In this document: piece by piece, positions 20,049 through 28,621 of the stretch | Layout of the letters: each line of letters begins with the position of its first letter | Numbering within the stretch: position 1 is the first letter of the stretch | Assembly (NCBI GenBank): GCA_036004665.1 | Contig: DASYRG010000074.1 | Span: 4,449-68,448, forward strand | DNA: 64,000 bases | Direction of reading: 5' to 3' | Origin: JACQGZ01 sp036004665 | GTDB taxonomy: Bacteria; Sysuimicrobiota; Sysuimicrobiia; Sysuimicrobiales; Humicultoraceae | Translations under genes and position numbers: made by a program | Notes under the pieces: model-generated | The model's database searches: none | Told to the model about the DNA's origin: nothing | The model's input: the letters and a program-made list of their open reading frames with translations, nothing else

Positions 20049-20552
20049 CTACCGGCGCGTTCGCTTCGTCCGGCGGTCTACGCGCGACGCCGGCGTTGCC
20101 TGTCGGACCGCGCGGTCGGGCCGAGACGTGGCGGGAAGGTCGCCGGGGCCAAAGGCTTCCGGAAGAAGATCTTCGAAGGTCAACACGCGGTAGCGCCCCT
20201 GTAGCCCGGCCAGGTAGACCTTCTCTACCCCGAACTCCGCCATCACCTGGCGGCATGCCCCACAGGGTGCCGCGCCGCGATGTCCGGCGGTGACCACGGC
20301 CACCTCTCGCACCTTCCGGTGTCCGGCCGCCGCCGCCAGGAAAATAGCGACGCGTTCCGCGCACACCGAGAGCCCATAGGAGGCGTTCTCCACGTTGGCT
20401 CCCGAAAACACGACGCCGTCAGAGAGCGCCGCCGCCCCTACCCGATACCGGGAGTACGGCGCGTAGGCCTGTGCACGGGCCCCCCGTGCCGCGGCGATGA
20501 GCCTCTCGGGAGTCAGTGCGCCCGGGCCCGCGCGCTGAGGGTCTGCGCTCAC
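20049..20552 (-). CDS. cdd: Cytidine deaminase
   Basis: Deaminates cytidine and deoxycytidine to uridine forms in pyrimidine salvage. Zinc ligands are visible in SVCAERVAI (C and the catalytic E) and PCGACRQVM (two C). Start is GTG 20550-20552, overlapping the stop of the DUF502 gene by 4 bases (GTGA), which excludes the longer shadow frame. The product is 167 residues, some 35 longer than usual, because of a basic C-terminal tail (SRPDRAVRQATPASRVDRRT). era follows directly. Confidence 0.95.
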   Translation of the reverse strand: MSADPQRAGPGALTPERLIAAARGARAQAYAPYSRYRVGAAALSDGVVFSGANVENASYGLSVCAERVAIFLAAAAGHRKVREVAVVTAGHRGAAPCGACRQVMAEFGVEKVYLAGLQGRYRVLTFEDLLPEAFGPGDLPATSRPDRAVRQATPASRVDRRTKRTRR

Positions 20553-21193
20553 TCCCGAGGCTCCAAGACCACAGGCTCCAGGACCGGGCCCCGTTCTGCG
20601 GCGAGGAGGCCGCGCACGCCCTCCGGGGTGCGGGCGATGCCGCCGGCGATGATGAAGCGCAGCGCCTCCTCGACGGTCATCGACGCCGGGCGGGCCTCCT
20701 GTTCGGGAACGAAGACCACGAAGCCCGAGGTGGGATTGGGCGTGCCGGGGATGAAGACGTGCAGCAGGCCCGAGGCGGCGGCCGCCGAATCGCCGCCGGT
20801 GACGAAGCCGAGGGCGAAGAGCCCCGCCCGCGGCCACTCCACGATGACGACGCGCTGAAACGCCCCCCGGCGGTCCTCCAGCATGCGCTCGCTGAGGGGT
20901 TTGATCGAACTGTAGACCGTGCGCGCCAGCGGGATCCGCAGGATCACCTGGTCCAGCCGCGCGATCAGGCGGCGGCCCAGCACGTTGCTGGCCACTACTC
21001 CAGTAATCAAGATCAACGCGATGCCGGCGACGAACCCGAGGGTCGGAATGGGCCGTCCGAGGATGGCGCGGAAGAGCGGCTGCAGCATGGCGTCGAGGGT
21101 GGTGAAGAGCCAGCGCAGCACGAGGTAGGTGACCGCCACCGGGAAGATGACCAGGAGCCCGGTGATCAGGTAGGTGCGCAGGCGCGCCCGCAC
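20549..21193 (-). CDS. DUF502 family membrane protein
   Basis: A 214-residue protein with two N-terminal membrane helices (YLITGLLVIFPVAVTYLVLRWL and PTLGFVAGIALILITGVVAS). A conserved cytoplasmic domain follows, with IPLARTVYSSIKPLSERML and FIPGTPNPTSGFVVFVP, hallmarks of DUF502. The family's function is not established. GTG 21191-21193 starts 15 bases after the CNNM gene. The stop overlaps the cdd start, so it is coupled to nucleoside salvage and era translation. Confidence 0.88.
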   Translation of the reverse strand: MRARLRTYLITGLLVIFPVAVTYLVLRWLFTTLDAMLQPLFRAILGRPIPTLGFVAGIALILITGVVASNVLGRRLIARLDQVILRIPLARTVYSSIKPLSERMLEDRRGAFQRVVIVEWPRAGLFALGFVTGGDSAAAASGLLHVFIPGTPNPTSGFVVFVPEQEARPASMTVEEALRFIIAGGIARTPEGVRGLLAAERGPVLEPVVLEPRE

Positions 21194-21207
21194 GGGAATT
21201 CGGGCGG

Positions 21208-22479
21208 TCAGGGAGTCGAGGGGACGGCGCGGGTGATCTTGACCTTGCCGATCCGCTGCCCCTCCACCTGCTCGACGACGATCTCCAGCCCGTCATAGGC
21301 GACCCGCTCCCCTGGCCTGGGGACGTGGCCGAGCAGGCTGTAGACGAAGCCGCCGATCGTATCTACGTCTTCCAGCGGCAAGCCCAGGCGGAGCTGTTCG
21401 TTGACCTCCTCGATGGAGGCGCGGCCCTCGACGAGAGCCACCTGGTCGTTGACCACCTCGACCAGCCGCTCCTCGACGTCGTGCTCGTCGGTGATCGGGC
21501 CGACGATCTCCTCCAGCAGGTCTTCAATCGTGACGAGCCCGGAGGTCCCGCCGTATTCGTCCACGACGATGGCCACGTGCACCTTGCGCCGTTGCATCTC
21601 CCGGAAGAGATCGTCCAGCCGTTTGCTCTCCGGGACGTAGTAGACCGGTCGGCTCAGCTCCGAGAGCGGCACGGTCGCGCGGCCCTCCGCCAGGGGGCGG
21701 AGGAGGTCCTTGAGATAGAGGATCCCTACGATGTTGTCGATCGACTCGTGGAAGATGGGGATGCGCGAGTGGCCGGTGGCCAGGATCAGCTGCACCGCGT
21801 CGGCGGCGGTGGCGGTGTCTTCGAGCACGTCCATGTCCATGCGGGGGACCATCACCTCGCGGGCTACGGTGTCTCCGAACTCGAAGATGGAGTGGATCAT
21901 CTCGCGCTCCTCCTGCTCGATGACCCCCTCCTCTTCCCCCATCTTGACGAGGGCGCGGATCTCCTCTTCGGTGACCACCGGCGAGTTGATGTTCACACGA
22001 CCTCCGAGGGGACGCACCATCACCGTGCCGGCCAGGGAGAGCAGGCGGATCAGCGGGCCGAGGATGCGAGAGAATATGTCGATGGGGCGGGCGAACGCGA
22101 GCGTCAAGGGGTCAGCGTAGCGGACCGCCACAGTCTTGGGCGCGATCTCGCCGACGACCACGAGCAGCGCAACCATGGCCAGGAACGCCCAGAGCAGCGT
22201 CCGCTCGGCACCAAAGAGGCGCAGGAAGAGCCCGGCGGCCAGGACAGAGGCGGCCACGTTGGCGATCGTGTCCGCGATGTGCAGCGTGCTGACCAGGCGG
22301 CCCGCGTCCTCCAGCAGGCGGTCGGCGATCCGCGCCGGCGCCTCGCCGGCCTCGGCGCGCTGACGCAGGCGCAGGCGGTTGGCCGCAAAGAACGCGGTCT
22401 CGGCGGCGGAGAAGAAGGCTGAGGCAAGGACGAGCAGGCCGAGCGCGATGAAGCCCAGCGTATTACCTGAAGCGTCCAA
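21208..22479 (-). CDS. CNNM/HlyC-type transporter with CBS pair and CorC domain
   Basis: A 423-residue membrane protein of the CNNM (DUF21) family, implicated in Mg2+ or Co2+ efflux and also called hemolysin-like. Layout: DUF21 membrane domain (residues 1-190, with SAFFSAAETAFFAANRLRL and VVGEIAPKTVAVRYADP), two CBS domains (about 205-335, MVPRMDMDVLEDTATAADAV and VDEYGGTSGLVTIEDLLEE) and a C-terminal CorC_HlyC domain (TIGGFVYSLLGHVPRPGERV). The start appears to be TTG 22477-22479. Together with MgtE nearby it suggests magnesium homeostasis genes cluster here. Confidence 0.92.
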   Translation of the reverse strand: MDASGNTLGFIALGLLVLASAFFSAAETAFFAANRLRLRQRAEAGEAPARIADRLLEDAGRLVSTLHIADTIANVAASVLAAGLFLRLFGAERTLLWAFLAMVALLVVVGEIAPKTVAVRYADPLTLAFARPIDIFSRILGPLIRLLSLAGTVMVRPLGGRVNINSPVVTEEEIRALVKMGEEEGVIEQEEREMIHSIFEFGDTVAREVMVPRMDMDVLEDTATAADAVQLILATGHSRIPIFHESIDNIVGILYLKDLLRPLAEGRATVPLSELSRPVYYVPESKRLDDLFREMQRRKVHVAIVVDEYGGTSGLVTIEDLLEEIVGPITDEHDVEERLVEVVNDQVALVEGRASIEEVNEQLRLGLPLEDVDTIGGFVYSLLGHVPRPGERVAYDGLEIVVEQVEGQRIGKVKITRAVPSTP

Positions 22480-22557
22480 CGAGGTGAATCATCCTTTCTG
22501 TTCGCGGATCAGACCCAGCGGCAGCGCGCGAGCGCCGCGATAGGGGAGGAAAGCGTC

Positions 22558-22579
22558 CGGGCGGAGCACTCTCCGCCCG
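22558..22579 (-). terminator. Hairpin after the TRAP-DUF1850 pair
   Basis: A perfect 9-base-pair stem (CGGGCGGAG / CTCCGCCCG) with a 4-base loop lies six bases past the DUF1850 stop. Only a short pyrimidine run follows, so it may be an imperfect intrinsic terminator. It would end the dgkA-TRAP-DUF1850 transcript before the CNNM gene. Confidence 0.6.
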
Positions 22580-22584
22580 ATACC

Positions 22585-23085
22585 TTAGTATAACATACCC
22601 CGCAGGAGGGGCAGGCGCGGGGCGGTTCCCACCGCCACGGTCACGATCCCTCCTTCTCCCGCCGCCGCGAGGAGTTCAAGGACGGCGCCGCCCACGAAGA
22701 GGCGCTGCCGGCCGATCCCGCTGACGCGCACCGGCAATGAGGCCAGCGGTCGGTCCGTCCTGAGGACGAAGCGGTTGCCCTCGCGGACGTACCCCTCCGA
22801 GGGCAGCCCCGCGCCCTGCGAGGCGAACTCCATCCGCACCAAACGCAGCCCGCTGCGCTCCGCCAGGTAGGTCTCGACCACCCTCGTCCGTTCCACGGAA
22901 TGCGTGTACTCGAGACGGATCTCCACCACCGCGTGCAGCGGCACCCGGAGGAGCGTCCGGGCCACCGGCGCGGCCCCACCGCTGCCAGGAGGCGCCGCCG
23001 TGACCGTCACCACTGGCACTGGCCAGAGCGCCGCCCCGGCGGCCATCAGGATCGCGGCGCCGAAGAGGAACCGCGCCCGGCTCAT
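22585..23085 (-). CDS. DUF1850 protein linked to the TRAP permease
   Basis: A 166-residue exported protein. ATG 23083-23085 overlaps the TRAP permease stop by 4 bases (ATGA). It has a signal or anchor helix (FLFGAAILMAAGAALWPVPVV) and then the DUF1850 core with the conserved phrase IRLEYTHSVERTRVVETY. DUF1850 genes are regularly found beside fused TRAP permeases of the TAXI type, so it probably assists that transporter at the outer face of the membrane. Exact role unknown. Confidence 0.85.
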   Translation of the reverse strand: MSRARFLFGAAILMAAGAALWPVPVVTVTAAPPGSGGAAPVARTLLRVPLHAVVEIRLEYTHSVERTRVVETYLAERSGLRLVRMEFASQGAGLPSEGYVREGNRFVLRTDRPLASLPVRVSGIGRQRLFVGGAVLELLAAAGEGGIVTVAVGTAPRLPLLRGMLY

Positions 23086-25103
23086 GATGGCGCCGGACTC
23101 CTGGCGCGCGCCCGTTGGAGCAGCGCCGTCCCACCGAGGAGCACCAGTCCGACCAGATCCCAACTCGGCTTGTGGAAGATCAACGCGATCGCGGCGGCTA
23201 TGAGCAGCACCCGGTCCAGGGGCCTGGCGGGCGCCAGCAGATACCCGGAGGCGCCGGCGGCGAGGGCGATCACGCCGAGCAGGCCCGTCAGCGACGTCAG
23301 CAGCACCTCACCCAGGCCGCCGCCCTGGAGGAGCAGCGCCGGCGAGTAGACGAAGACGAATGGGACGATGATGCCGGCGAGGGCCAGCCGGGTGGCGGCG
23401 AATCCTGTGCGCAGCGGGTCGGAGCGGGCGATCCCGGCCGCCGCGTAGGCAGCGAGCGCGTCCGGGGGCGTCAGATCGGCGATTACCCCAAAATAGAAGA
23501 TGAAGAGGTGCGCCGCCAGTGGCATCACCCCCAGCTGAGAGAGCGCGGGCGCGGCAATGGCGGCCAGGATGATGTAGGTGGCGGTGGTGGGGATGCCCGA
23601 CCCGATGATGGTGCAGGCCGCCGCCACGAACACCAGCGTGAGAAAGAGGTTGTGCTGGCCCAAGGCAACGGTCAGCCCGACGAACTTCAGCCCGATCCCG
23701 GTGAGGGTGACAACGCCCAGGATGATGCCGACGACTGCGGTGGCCACCGCGACGGTGAGAGCGTTGCGCGTCCCATAGACGAGGATGGTCCAGATCTCCT
23801 CGACGTACAGTCGGGCTCGGTCGAGCCAGGGCCGCCGCGCGGCCGCCCCCTCCTTCCACACGGTGATGACGTGCACGCCCGCGGAGACGGCGATCCCCCA
23901 AAACGCGGCCATCATCGGCGAGTATCCGCGGAAGAGGAAGGCGACGACGGCCACAAGCGGCGCCACCAGGTAGCCGCGGCTCCAGAGCACGCCCCCGATG
24001 GCGGGCAATTGGTCGCGGGGTAGCCCGCGGAGGCCCAGTCGCTTGGCCTCGAAATGGATCATTAAGCCGACGGCCAGGAAATAGAAGATTGCCGGCAGGG
24101 CCGCCGCCTTGGCGATGGTCAGATAGGGGATCTCCAGGTACTCTGCCATGACGAAGGCGGCCGCGCCCATCACCGGCGGCATCAACTGTCCCCCCACCGA
24201 GGTCGCCGCCTCCACCCCGCCCGCAAAGACGGGATGGTAGCCGAGGCGCTTCATCAGCGGGATGTTGAAGACCCCGTCGGCGACCACGTTGGCCACCGAA
24301 CTGCCCGAGATGGTTCCCACAAACGCGCTGGAGAGCACCGACACTTTGGCTGGGCCGCCCGTCATCCAGCCGGCGAGCGAGATGGCGATGTCCACGAATA
24401 ACTGGCCCAGTCCGGTGCGTTCCAGAAATGCGCCCAACAGCACGAACATGAAGACGAAGCTGGCCGAGACGCCCACCGGGATGCCGAAGATGGCTTCGGT
24501 GGTCAAGAACATGTGCTCGATCACCCGCGGCAGCGAGACGGGCGGCACGGCGAGCGATCCCGGCAGCAGGTGTCCGACAAAGGGGTAGATCAGCATCGCC
24601 GCAGCGATGAAGGGCAGCACGCCGAGGACCCGCCGGCCCGCTTCCAGGACCACGAGGGTGCCGAGCACTCCGATGAGGAGATCGCGGCCTTCCGGCCGTC
24701 CTGCCCGTTCCGCCAGGCTCTGGTGGTTGACGAAGAGGTAGAGCATCACCGCCGCGCCCACGCCGGCCAGGGCGACATCGACGGCACCGAATCGTGTGGC
24801 CCCCGCCCAACGCCGGCGCGCCGGGTAGAGCAGGAAGACCAGCACCATGACGAAGGCCAGGTGCAGTGAGCGCTGCCGCAGCGCCTCGAGCAGACCGAAG
24901 CGCGCCGTGTACAGATGGAAGAGCGCCATTCCCCCGGCCACGATCCCCACTGCGGTCGCGAAGGGGCCGGCCAGCCGGCGGAATCCGAACTCCGGCTCCA
25001 CCCGCCGCAGGATCTCTTCCACGTCAGCGGCCGCCGGCGCCTTCGGGAGCAAGACAGAGACCGCCGCGGCGGCGCCGGGGGGCTTGGGGACGGCAGCGTC
25101 CAT
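23082..25103 (-). CDS. TRAP transporter fused permease (4TM/12TM, TAXI type)
   Basis: A 673-residue polytopic membrane protein with the small and large TRAP subunits (DctQ and DctM) fused. Visible blocks: N-terminal four-helix part (residues 45-170), then the DctM core with GVSASFVFMFVLLGAFLERTGLGQ, SVLSSAFVGTISGSSVANVV, GGQLMPPVMGAAAFVMAEYL and GIPTTATYIILAAIAAPAL. Such permeases use a TAXI-type receptor and a Na+ gradient to take up organic acids. No receptor gene is present in this window. ATG 25101-25103 is nine bases past dgkA; GTG 25107-25109 is an alternative, and neither has a clear ribosome site. Confidence 0.92.
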   Translation of the reverse strand: MDAAVPKPPGAAAAVSVLLPKAPAAADVEEILRRVEPEFGFRRLAGPFATAVGIVAGGMALFHLYTARFGLLEALRQRSLHLAFVMVLVFLLYPARRRWAGATRFGAVDVALAGVGAAVMLYLFVNHQSLAERAGRPEGRDLLIGVLGTLVVLEAGRRVLGVLPFIAAAMLIYPFVGHLLPGSLAVPPVSLPRVIEHMFLTTEAIFGIPVGVSASFVFMFVLLGAFLERTGLGQLFVDIAISLAGWMTGGPAKVSVLSSAFVGTISGSSVANVVADGVFNIPLMKRLGYHPVFAGGVEAATSVGGQLMPPVMGAAAFVMAEYLEIPYLTIAKAAALPAIFYFLAVGLMIHFEAKRLGLRGLPRDQLPAIGGVLWSRGYLVAPLVAVVAFLFRGYSPMMAAFWGIAVSAGVHVITVWKEGAAARRPWLDRARLYVEEIWTILVYGTRNALTVAVATAVVGIILGVVTLTGIGLKFVGLTVALGQHNLFLTLVFVAAACTIIGSGIPTTATYIILAAIAAPALSQLGVMPLAAHLFIFYFGVIADLTPPDALAAYAAAGIARSDPLRTGFAATRLALAGIIVPFVFVYSPALLLQGGGLGEVLLTSLTGLLGVIALAAGASGYLLAPARPLDRVLLIAAAIALIFHKPSWDLVGLVLLGGTALLQRARARSPAPS

Positions 25104-25111
25104 CGACACGA

Positions 25112-25462
25112 TCAGCGCAATCGCGGAACGAGGACGGCCAGACCGGCGGCCGCGGCGCCAATAGCCGCGACCAGCACGGACGCCGCCGCGACATCCTTGG
25201 CCGCCCTGGCGGCGGGGTGCCGTTCGGAGCCGACGAACGCGTCGACCAGGATTTCCACCGCGGTGTTGGCCAGTTCGGCTGCGATCACCAGGGCGACCGC
25301 CAGGAGCAGGATCGCGGCTTCCTGCGCAGAGAGGCGCAGCACGAGGATGACGGCGACCACTCCCACGGCGGCGGCGGCGTGGATGCGCAGGTTGTGGTGC
25401 TCCCGCCAGGCCAGCGCCCAGCCGGCGATGGCCTCGCGAATCGCCCCCGCCAGTCCGCTCAT
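25112..25462 (-). CDS. dgkA: Undecaprenol/diacylglycerol kinase
   Basis: Small membrane kinase that phosphorylates undecaprenol (Gram-positive type) or diacylglycerol, returning lipid carriers to the envelope cycle. The 116-residue product has three hydrophobic helices and the signature AELANTAVEILVDAFVGSE with the metal-binding E and N, followed by AAKDVAAASVL. ATG 25460-25462 overlaps the ybeY stop by 4 bases (ATGA). ybeY-dgkA adjacency is widely conserved in Bacillota. Confidence 0.94.
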   Translation of the reverse strand: MSGLAGAIREAIAGWALAWREHHNLRIHAAAAVGVVAVILVLRLSAQEAAILLLAVALVIAAELANTAVEILVDAFVGSERHPAARAAKDVAAASVLVAAIGAAAAGLAVLVPRLR

Positions 25463-25953
25463 CGCCTGGCGCGGAGGCGCGCGGTCCCGCCGTGGAGAGA
25501 GGCGAGGATCACGCGCTGGCGCCGGTGCATGCGCGAGCGCGCGCGGGGCGTGGTGTCGTCGTAGCCGAGGAGATGGAGCACCCCGTGGATCACCAACAAC
25601 TCCAGTTCCCGTTCAACCGTCTGGCCATACCTGGGCGCTTGGGCCGCGGCACGCTCCGCCGAGACGACCACGTCGCCGAGCAGGCCGGGCCCAGTGCCCT
25701 TGGCCCCCTTCCGCGGCCGGCCGTGCAGAGGAAGTTTCCGCAGATCTTGGGGAAACGCCAGGACGTCGGTGCTCCGATCGCGTCCGAGGTACCGGCGGTT
25801 GAGAGCGCGGATCTGGCGGTCGGAGACGACGGCGACGCTGGTCTCGCTGCCGGGCGGGCAGCCTTCGGCGCTCATCGCGGCAATGGCGGCGCGGCGGAGG
25901 GTCGCAGGGCGCACGGGGACTGTCCGCTGGCGGTTCGCCACCAGCGCCTGCAT
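25459..25953 (-). CDS. ybeY: Endoribonuclease YbeY (variant zinc site)
   Basis: YbeY is a metal-dependent RNase for 16S rRNA 3' maturation and ribosome quality control. The 164-residue product shows the family phrases STDVLAFPQ and LLGDVVVS, and the zinc motif HGVLHLLGYDD. Two His ligands are present at 123 and 127, but the third (normally GYDH) is Asp133. Asp can replace the third His in related metalloproteins, so activity may persist. An internal insert of basic and Gly residues (LHGRPRKGAKGTG) precedes LLGDVVVS. ATG 25951-25953 is preferred over TTG one codon earlier. Confidence 0.9.
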   Translation of the reverse strand: MQALVANRQRTVPVRPATLRRAAIAAMSAEGCPPGSETSVAVVSDRQIRALNRRYLGRDRSTDVLAFPQDLRKLPLHGRPRKGAKGTGPGLLGDVVVSAERAAAQAPRYGQTVERELELLVIHGVLHLLGYDDTTPRARSRMHRRQRVILASLHGGTARLRARR

Positions 25954-25959
25954 CAAACG

Positions 25960-28065
25960 TTAGCGCCGTCCCACCCGCTCGCGGCGCCTCGGACGCAGGT
26001 CTCCTTCCAGGTCGGGGTACTCGATCCGCGGGTGGAAGATGCCGGTGAGGACCCGGGTGAACGTTTGGGCAATCTGCTCCAGATCGCGGAACATCAGGTC
26101 GCACTCGTCGAGCTGGCCGTCCTCTAACCGATCGTGGATGATCCGCCGCACCACCTCGTAGATCCGGTCGGGAGTGGGGCGGGGGAGGCTGCGCACCGCG
26201 GCCTCGACGGCGTCGGCGAGCATGACGATGGCGGTCTCGCGGGTCTGCGGTTTGGGGCCCTCGTAGCGGAAGGCCGCCGGCTCGGGTTCGTCTCCCCGCT
26301 CCAGGGCCTGATGGTAGAAGTACGTGATCAGGGTCGTGCCGTGGTGTTCCGGGATAAAGTCGGCCACGGAGGCCGGGAGGCCATACTCCCGGGCCAGATC
26401 CAGGCCGTCCCGCACGTGCGCCGCCACCGTCAGCGCGGAGAGACTTGAGGACATGCGCTCGTGCGGATTGTCCACCCCGACCTGGTTCTCCACGAAAAAG
26501 ACCGGCCGGCGAATCTTGCCCACGTCGTGGTAATAGGTTCCGACTCGCACGAGCAGGCCGTCCGCGCCGACCGCATCGGCCGCGGCTTCGGCCAGGTTGC
26601 CGACGATCACGCTGTGGTGGTAGGTGCCCGGGGCCTCCATCTGCAGGCGGCGCAGCAACGGGTGGCCCGGGTTGGAGAGTTCCAGGAGCTTGATCGGGGT
26701 GACCAGGCCGAAGAGGTTTTCCAGATAGGGCAGCACCCCGATGGAGAAGATCCCCACGACGACCCCGTTGACCACGCCGACCGCCGCGTCCCGCATCATC
26801 TCCGGGTAGACGGGCCGGCGCTCCAGCAGGCTTATCGCCACGACCGCCGCCGCGGTCGCCGCGCCGGCCTTGAGGCCGCCGACGATCAGGTCGGTGCGGT
26901 GGCTGATCCTGCGGATGGCATAGACTCCCACGGCGCTGCCGACGAAGGCCACGAAGGCGGTGCGCACGTCCGACGTCGTGATCAAGGCGATGAGTAGGCT
27001 GAGGACCGCTGCGGTCACCAGCGCCAGGCGGGGACGCAGGAGGACCGCCAGCAGAATCGGCCCGAAGGCCGCGGGAATGAGGTAGAGGTTCAGACGGTAG
27101 GCGACGACGATCCGCGCCAGCAGCGTGGTCAGGGCCACGATGAGCCCCCAGAGCAGCAGCAGGCGATCCCGCCGCCAGATCTCCGGCTGGTATTCCATCA
27201 GGTAATAGCCGGTGATGGCGAGGAGGGCGGCAATCACCAACCCCATCCCCAGCACCACGTCCCAGCGCATGGGGACGCCGATCAACCCAAGCGCCTCGAG
27301 TTTCCGCAGATGGGCCTCGGTGACCTTGTCGCCGCGGCGCACGATGATCTCCCCGCGGACGATGCGCACGCGAACCGGCTCGACGGCCTCGGCGGCCTCC
27401 CGCCGGAGATTGGCGGTCGCCTGGGAGTCGATCACCCGGTTGGCGCGCAGCGCGACCAGGCCGACGGCGCTGGCCAGCGCCAGGGGCCGGCCCGTCAGGG
27501 TCGTGGAGCGCACCAGCCGCCGGAGCTCCGCACGGGCTTCGGGGAAGCCGTCGGCGCGCACGCCCTCCCGCTCGATCTGCTCGACGGCGATAACCGTGAT
27601 CTCGCGGGTCTGGGCGAGGGCGGCGCCGTCAAGCGTGAGGGCGGCCTCCCAGACCTCGAGCGGAAGAGCGGCGCCCGCCTGCTGCCGCAGCCGGGCCAGC
27701 CGCTCCGCGTTGCTCAAACCTGGAGCTGCGCGGACTCGAGCGATGGCGTCGAAGATACCCGTCACCGCGCGCCGCGCCGCGGCCGTCGCCTGCGGCGCCT
27801 CCCGGTAGAGCGGCTCCACCCGCGCTGCCGCAATCCGGCGGCGGATGAGGGTCTGTTCCTGGTCGACATAATCCGTCGTGCGAGGCGCTTCGATGTCCTG
27901 TCCGGCGGGCTCCCCGACGCGCACGTCCACCCGCGACGGTACCTCGCTGATGGTGGCGATAAGCAGGAGGGCCAGGAACGTTCCCAGCCCGATCAAGGTC
28001 TTCGGGACCCAGGGGAGGGCAAAGACTGGGGCCAGACGCCTCTGCGCCTGGCCGATGAGGATCAT
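25960..28065 (-). CDS. pgpH: 7TM-HD cyclic-di-AMP phosphodiesterase (PgpH/YqfF type)
   Basis: A 701-residue membrane protein. It has an N-terminal helix, an extracytoplasmic 7TMR-HDED sensor domain (about residues 45-265), seven membrane helices (about 270-455) and a cytoplasmic HD hydrolase domain with HHSVIVGNLAEAAAD, YYHDVGKIRRP and ADFIPEHHGTTL. PgpH proteins cleave cyclic-di-AMP and thereby affect osmolyte and cell-wall control. It lies just upstream of ybeY and dgkA; phoH, which often follows in other genomes, is missing. ATG 28063-28065 is preceded by GGGGA at six bases. Confidence 0.94.
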   Translation of the reverse strand: MILIGQAQRRLAPVFALPWVPKTLIGLGTFLALLLIATISEVPSRVDVRVGEPAGQDIEAPRTTDYVDQEQTLIRRRIAAARVEPLYREAPQATAAARRAVTGIFDAIARVRAAPGLSNAERLARLRQQAGAALPLEVWEAALTLDGAALAQTREITVIAVEQIEREGVRADGFPEARAELRRLVRSTTLTGRPLALASAVGLVALRANRVIDSQATANLRREAAEAVEPVRVRIVRGEIIVRRGDKVTEAHLRKLEALGLIGVPMRWDVVLGMGLVIAALLAITGYYLMEYQPEIWRRDRLLLLWGLIVALTTLLARIVVAYRLNLYLIPAAFGPILLAVLLRPRLALVTAAVLSLLIALITTSDVRTAFVAFVGSAVGVYAIRRISHRTDLIVGGLKAGAATAAAVVAISLLERRPVYPEMMRDAAVGVVNGVVVGIFSIGVLPYLENLFGLVTPIKLLELSNPGHPLLRRLQMEAPGTYHHSVIVGNLAEAAADAVGADGLLVRVGTYYHDVGKIRRPVFFVENQVGVDNPHERMSSSLSALTVAAHVRDGLDLAREYGLPASVADFIPEHHGTTLITYFYHQALERGDEPEPAAFRYEGPKPQTRETAIVMLADAVEAAVRSLPRPTPDRIYEVVRRIIHDRLEDGQLDECDLMFRDLEQIAQTFTRVLTGIFHPRIEYPDLEGDLRPRRRERVGRR

Positions 28066-28165
28066 GTAATTCCCCAGTCTAGGGTGGGCGGCGGAAGGTT
28101 GTCCAGGGCGCGAGGCTGCTGCCCCGTCACACGAATGAGCGACGCCGGCGAGAGGGGCTGCGGAC

Positions 28166-28621
28166 TTATCGCAGCAGCGCGCCGAAGCGGCGCCGCAGGT
28201 GCGCCCGGTCGGCGGGGCGGCGCGGCACCACGATGATAGTGTTGTCTCCCGCGACCGTGCCCGCGACTTCGGGCCAGCGCATCTCGTCGATCGCCTCCGC
28301 CACCGTGTCGGCGCTGCCCGTCGAGGTCTTGATCAGGAGGAGACCGCTGCCTTCCTCCACCTCTCTCGCGTACTCGCGAAAGGCGCGCGCCAGGCGTCCG
28401 CCCGCGTCGGGCGAGTGCGCCGCGGCTTCCGCCGGAGGCAGGTAGCGGGCCCGGCCGTTCTGCGCCGGGACCTTTACCAGACCCAGCCGCTTGATATCGC
28501 GGGAGACGGTCGCCTGGCTGACCCGCACCCCCGCCCCCCGCAGCGCCCGCACCAGCTCGCTCTGCGTGCCGATGGGTGCGGCCGCCAGCACTTCGAGAAT
28601 CTTCCGCTCCCGGGACTTCAC
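28166..28621 (-). CDS. argR: Arginine repressor ArgR
   Basis: ArgR is a hexameric repressor that binds ARG boxes with arginine as co-repressor. The 151-residue product has the N-terminal winged helix (KILEVLAAAPIGTQSELVRAL and VSQATVSRDIKRLGLVKV) and a C-terminal oligomerisation and arginine-binding domain (IDEMRWPEVAGTVAGDNTIIVV, with the usual GD near the ligand site). Start is GTG 28619-28621, overlapping the argH stop by 4 bases. It is the last gene of the arginine operon it should control, an autoregulatory layout. Likely targets are the boxes at 35814-35848. Confidence 0.95.
   Translation of the reverse strand: MKSRERKILEVLAAAPIGTQSELVRALRGAGVRVSQATVSRDIKRLGLVKVPAQNGRARYLPPAEAAAHSPDAGGRLARAFREYAREVEEGSGLLLIKTSTGSADTVAEAIDEMRWPEVAGTVAGDNTIIVVPRRPADRAHLRRRFGALLR

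Noticed and set aside
23308..24810. 500-codon minus-strand frame
   Set aside because: Different frame of the TRAP permease gene; Arg-rich shadow.
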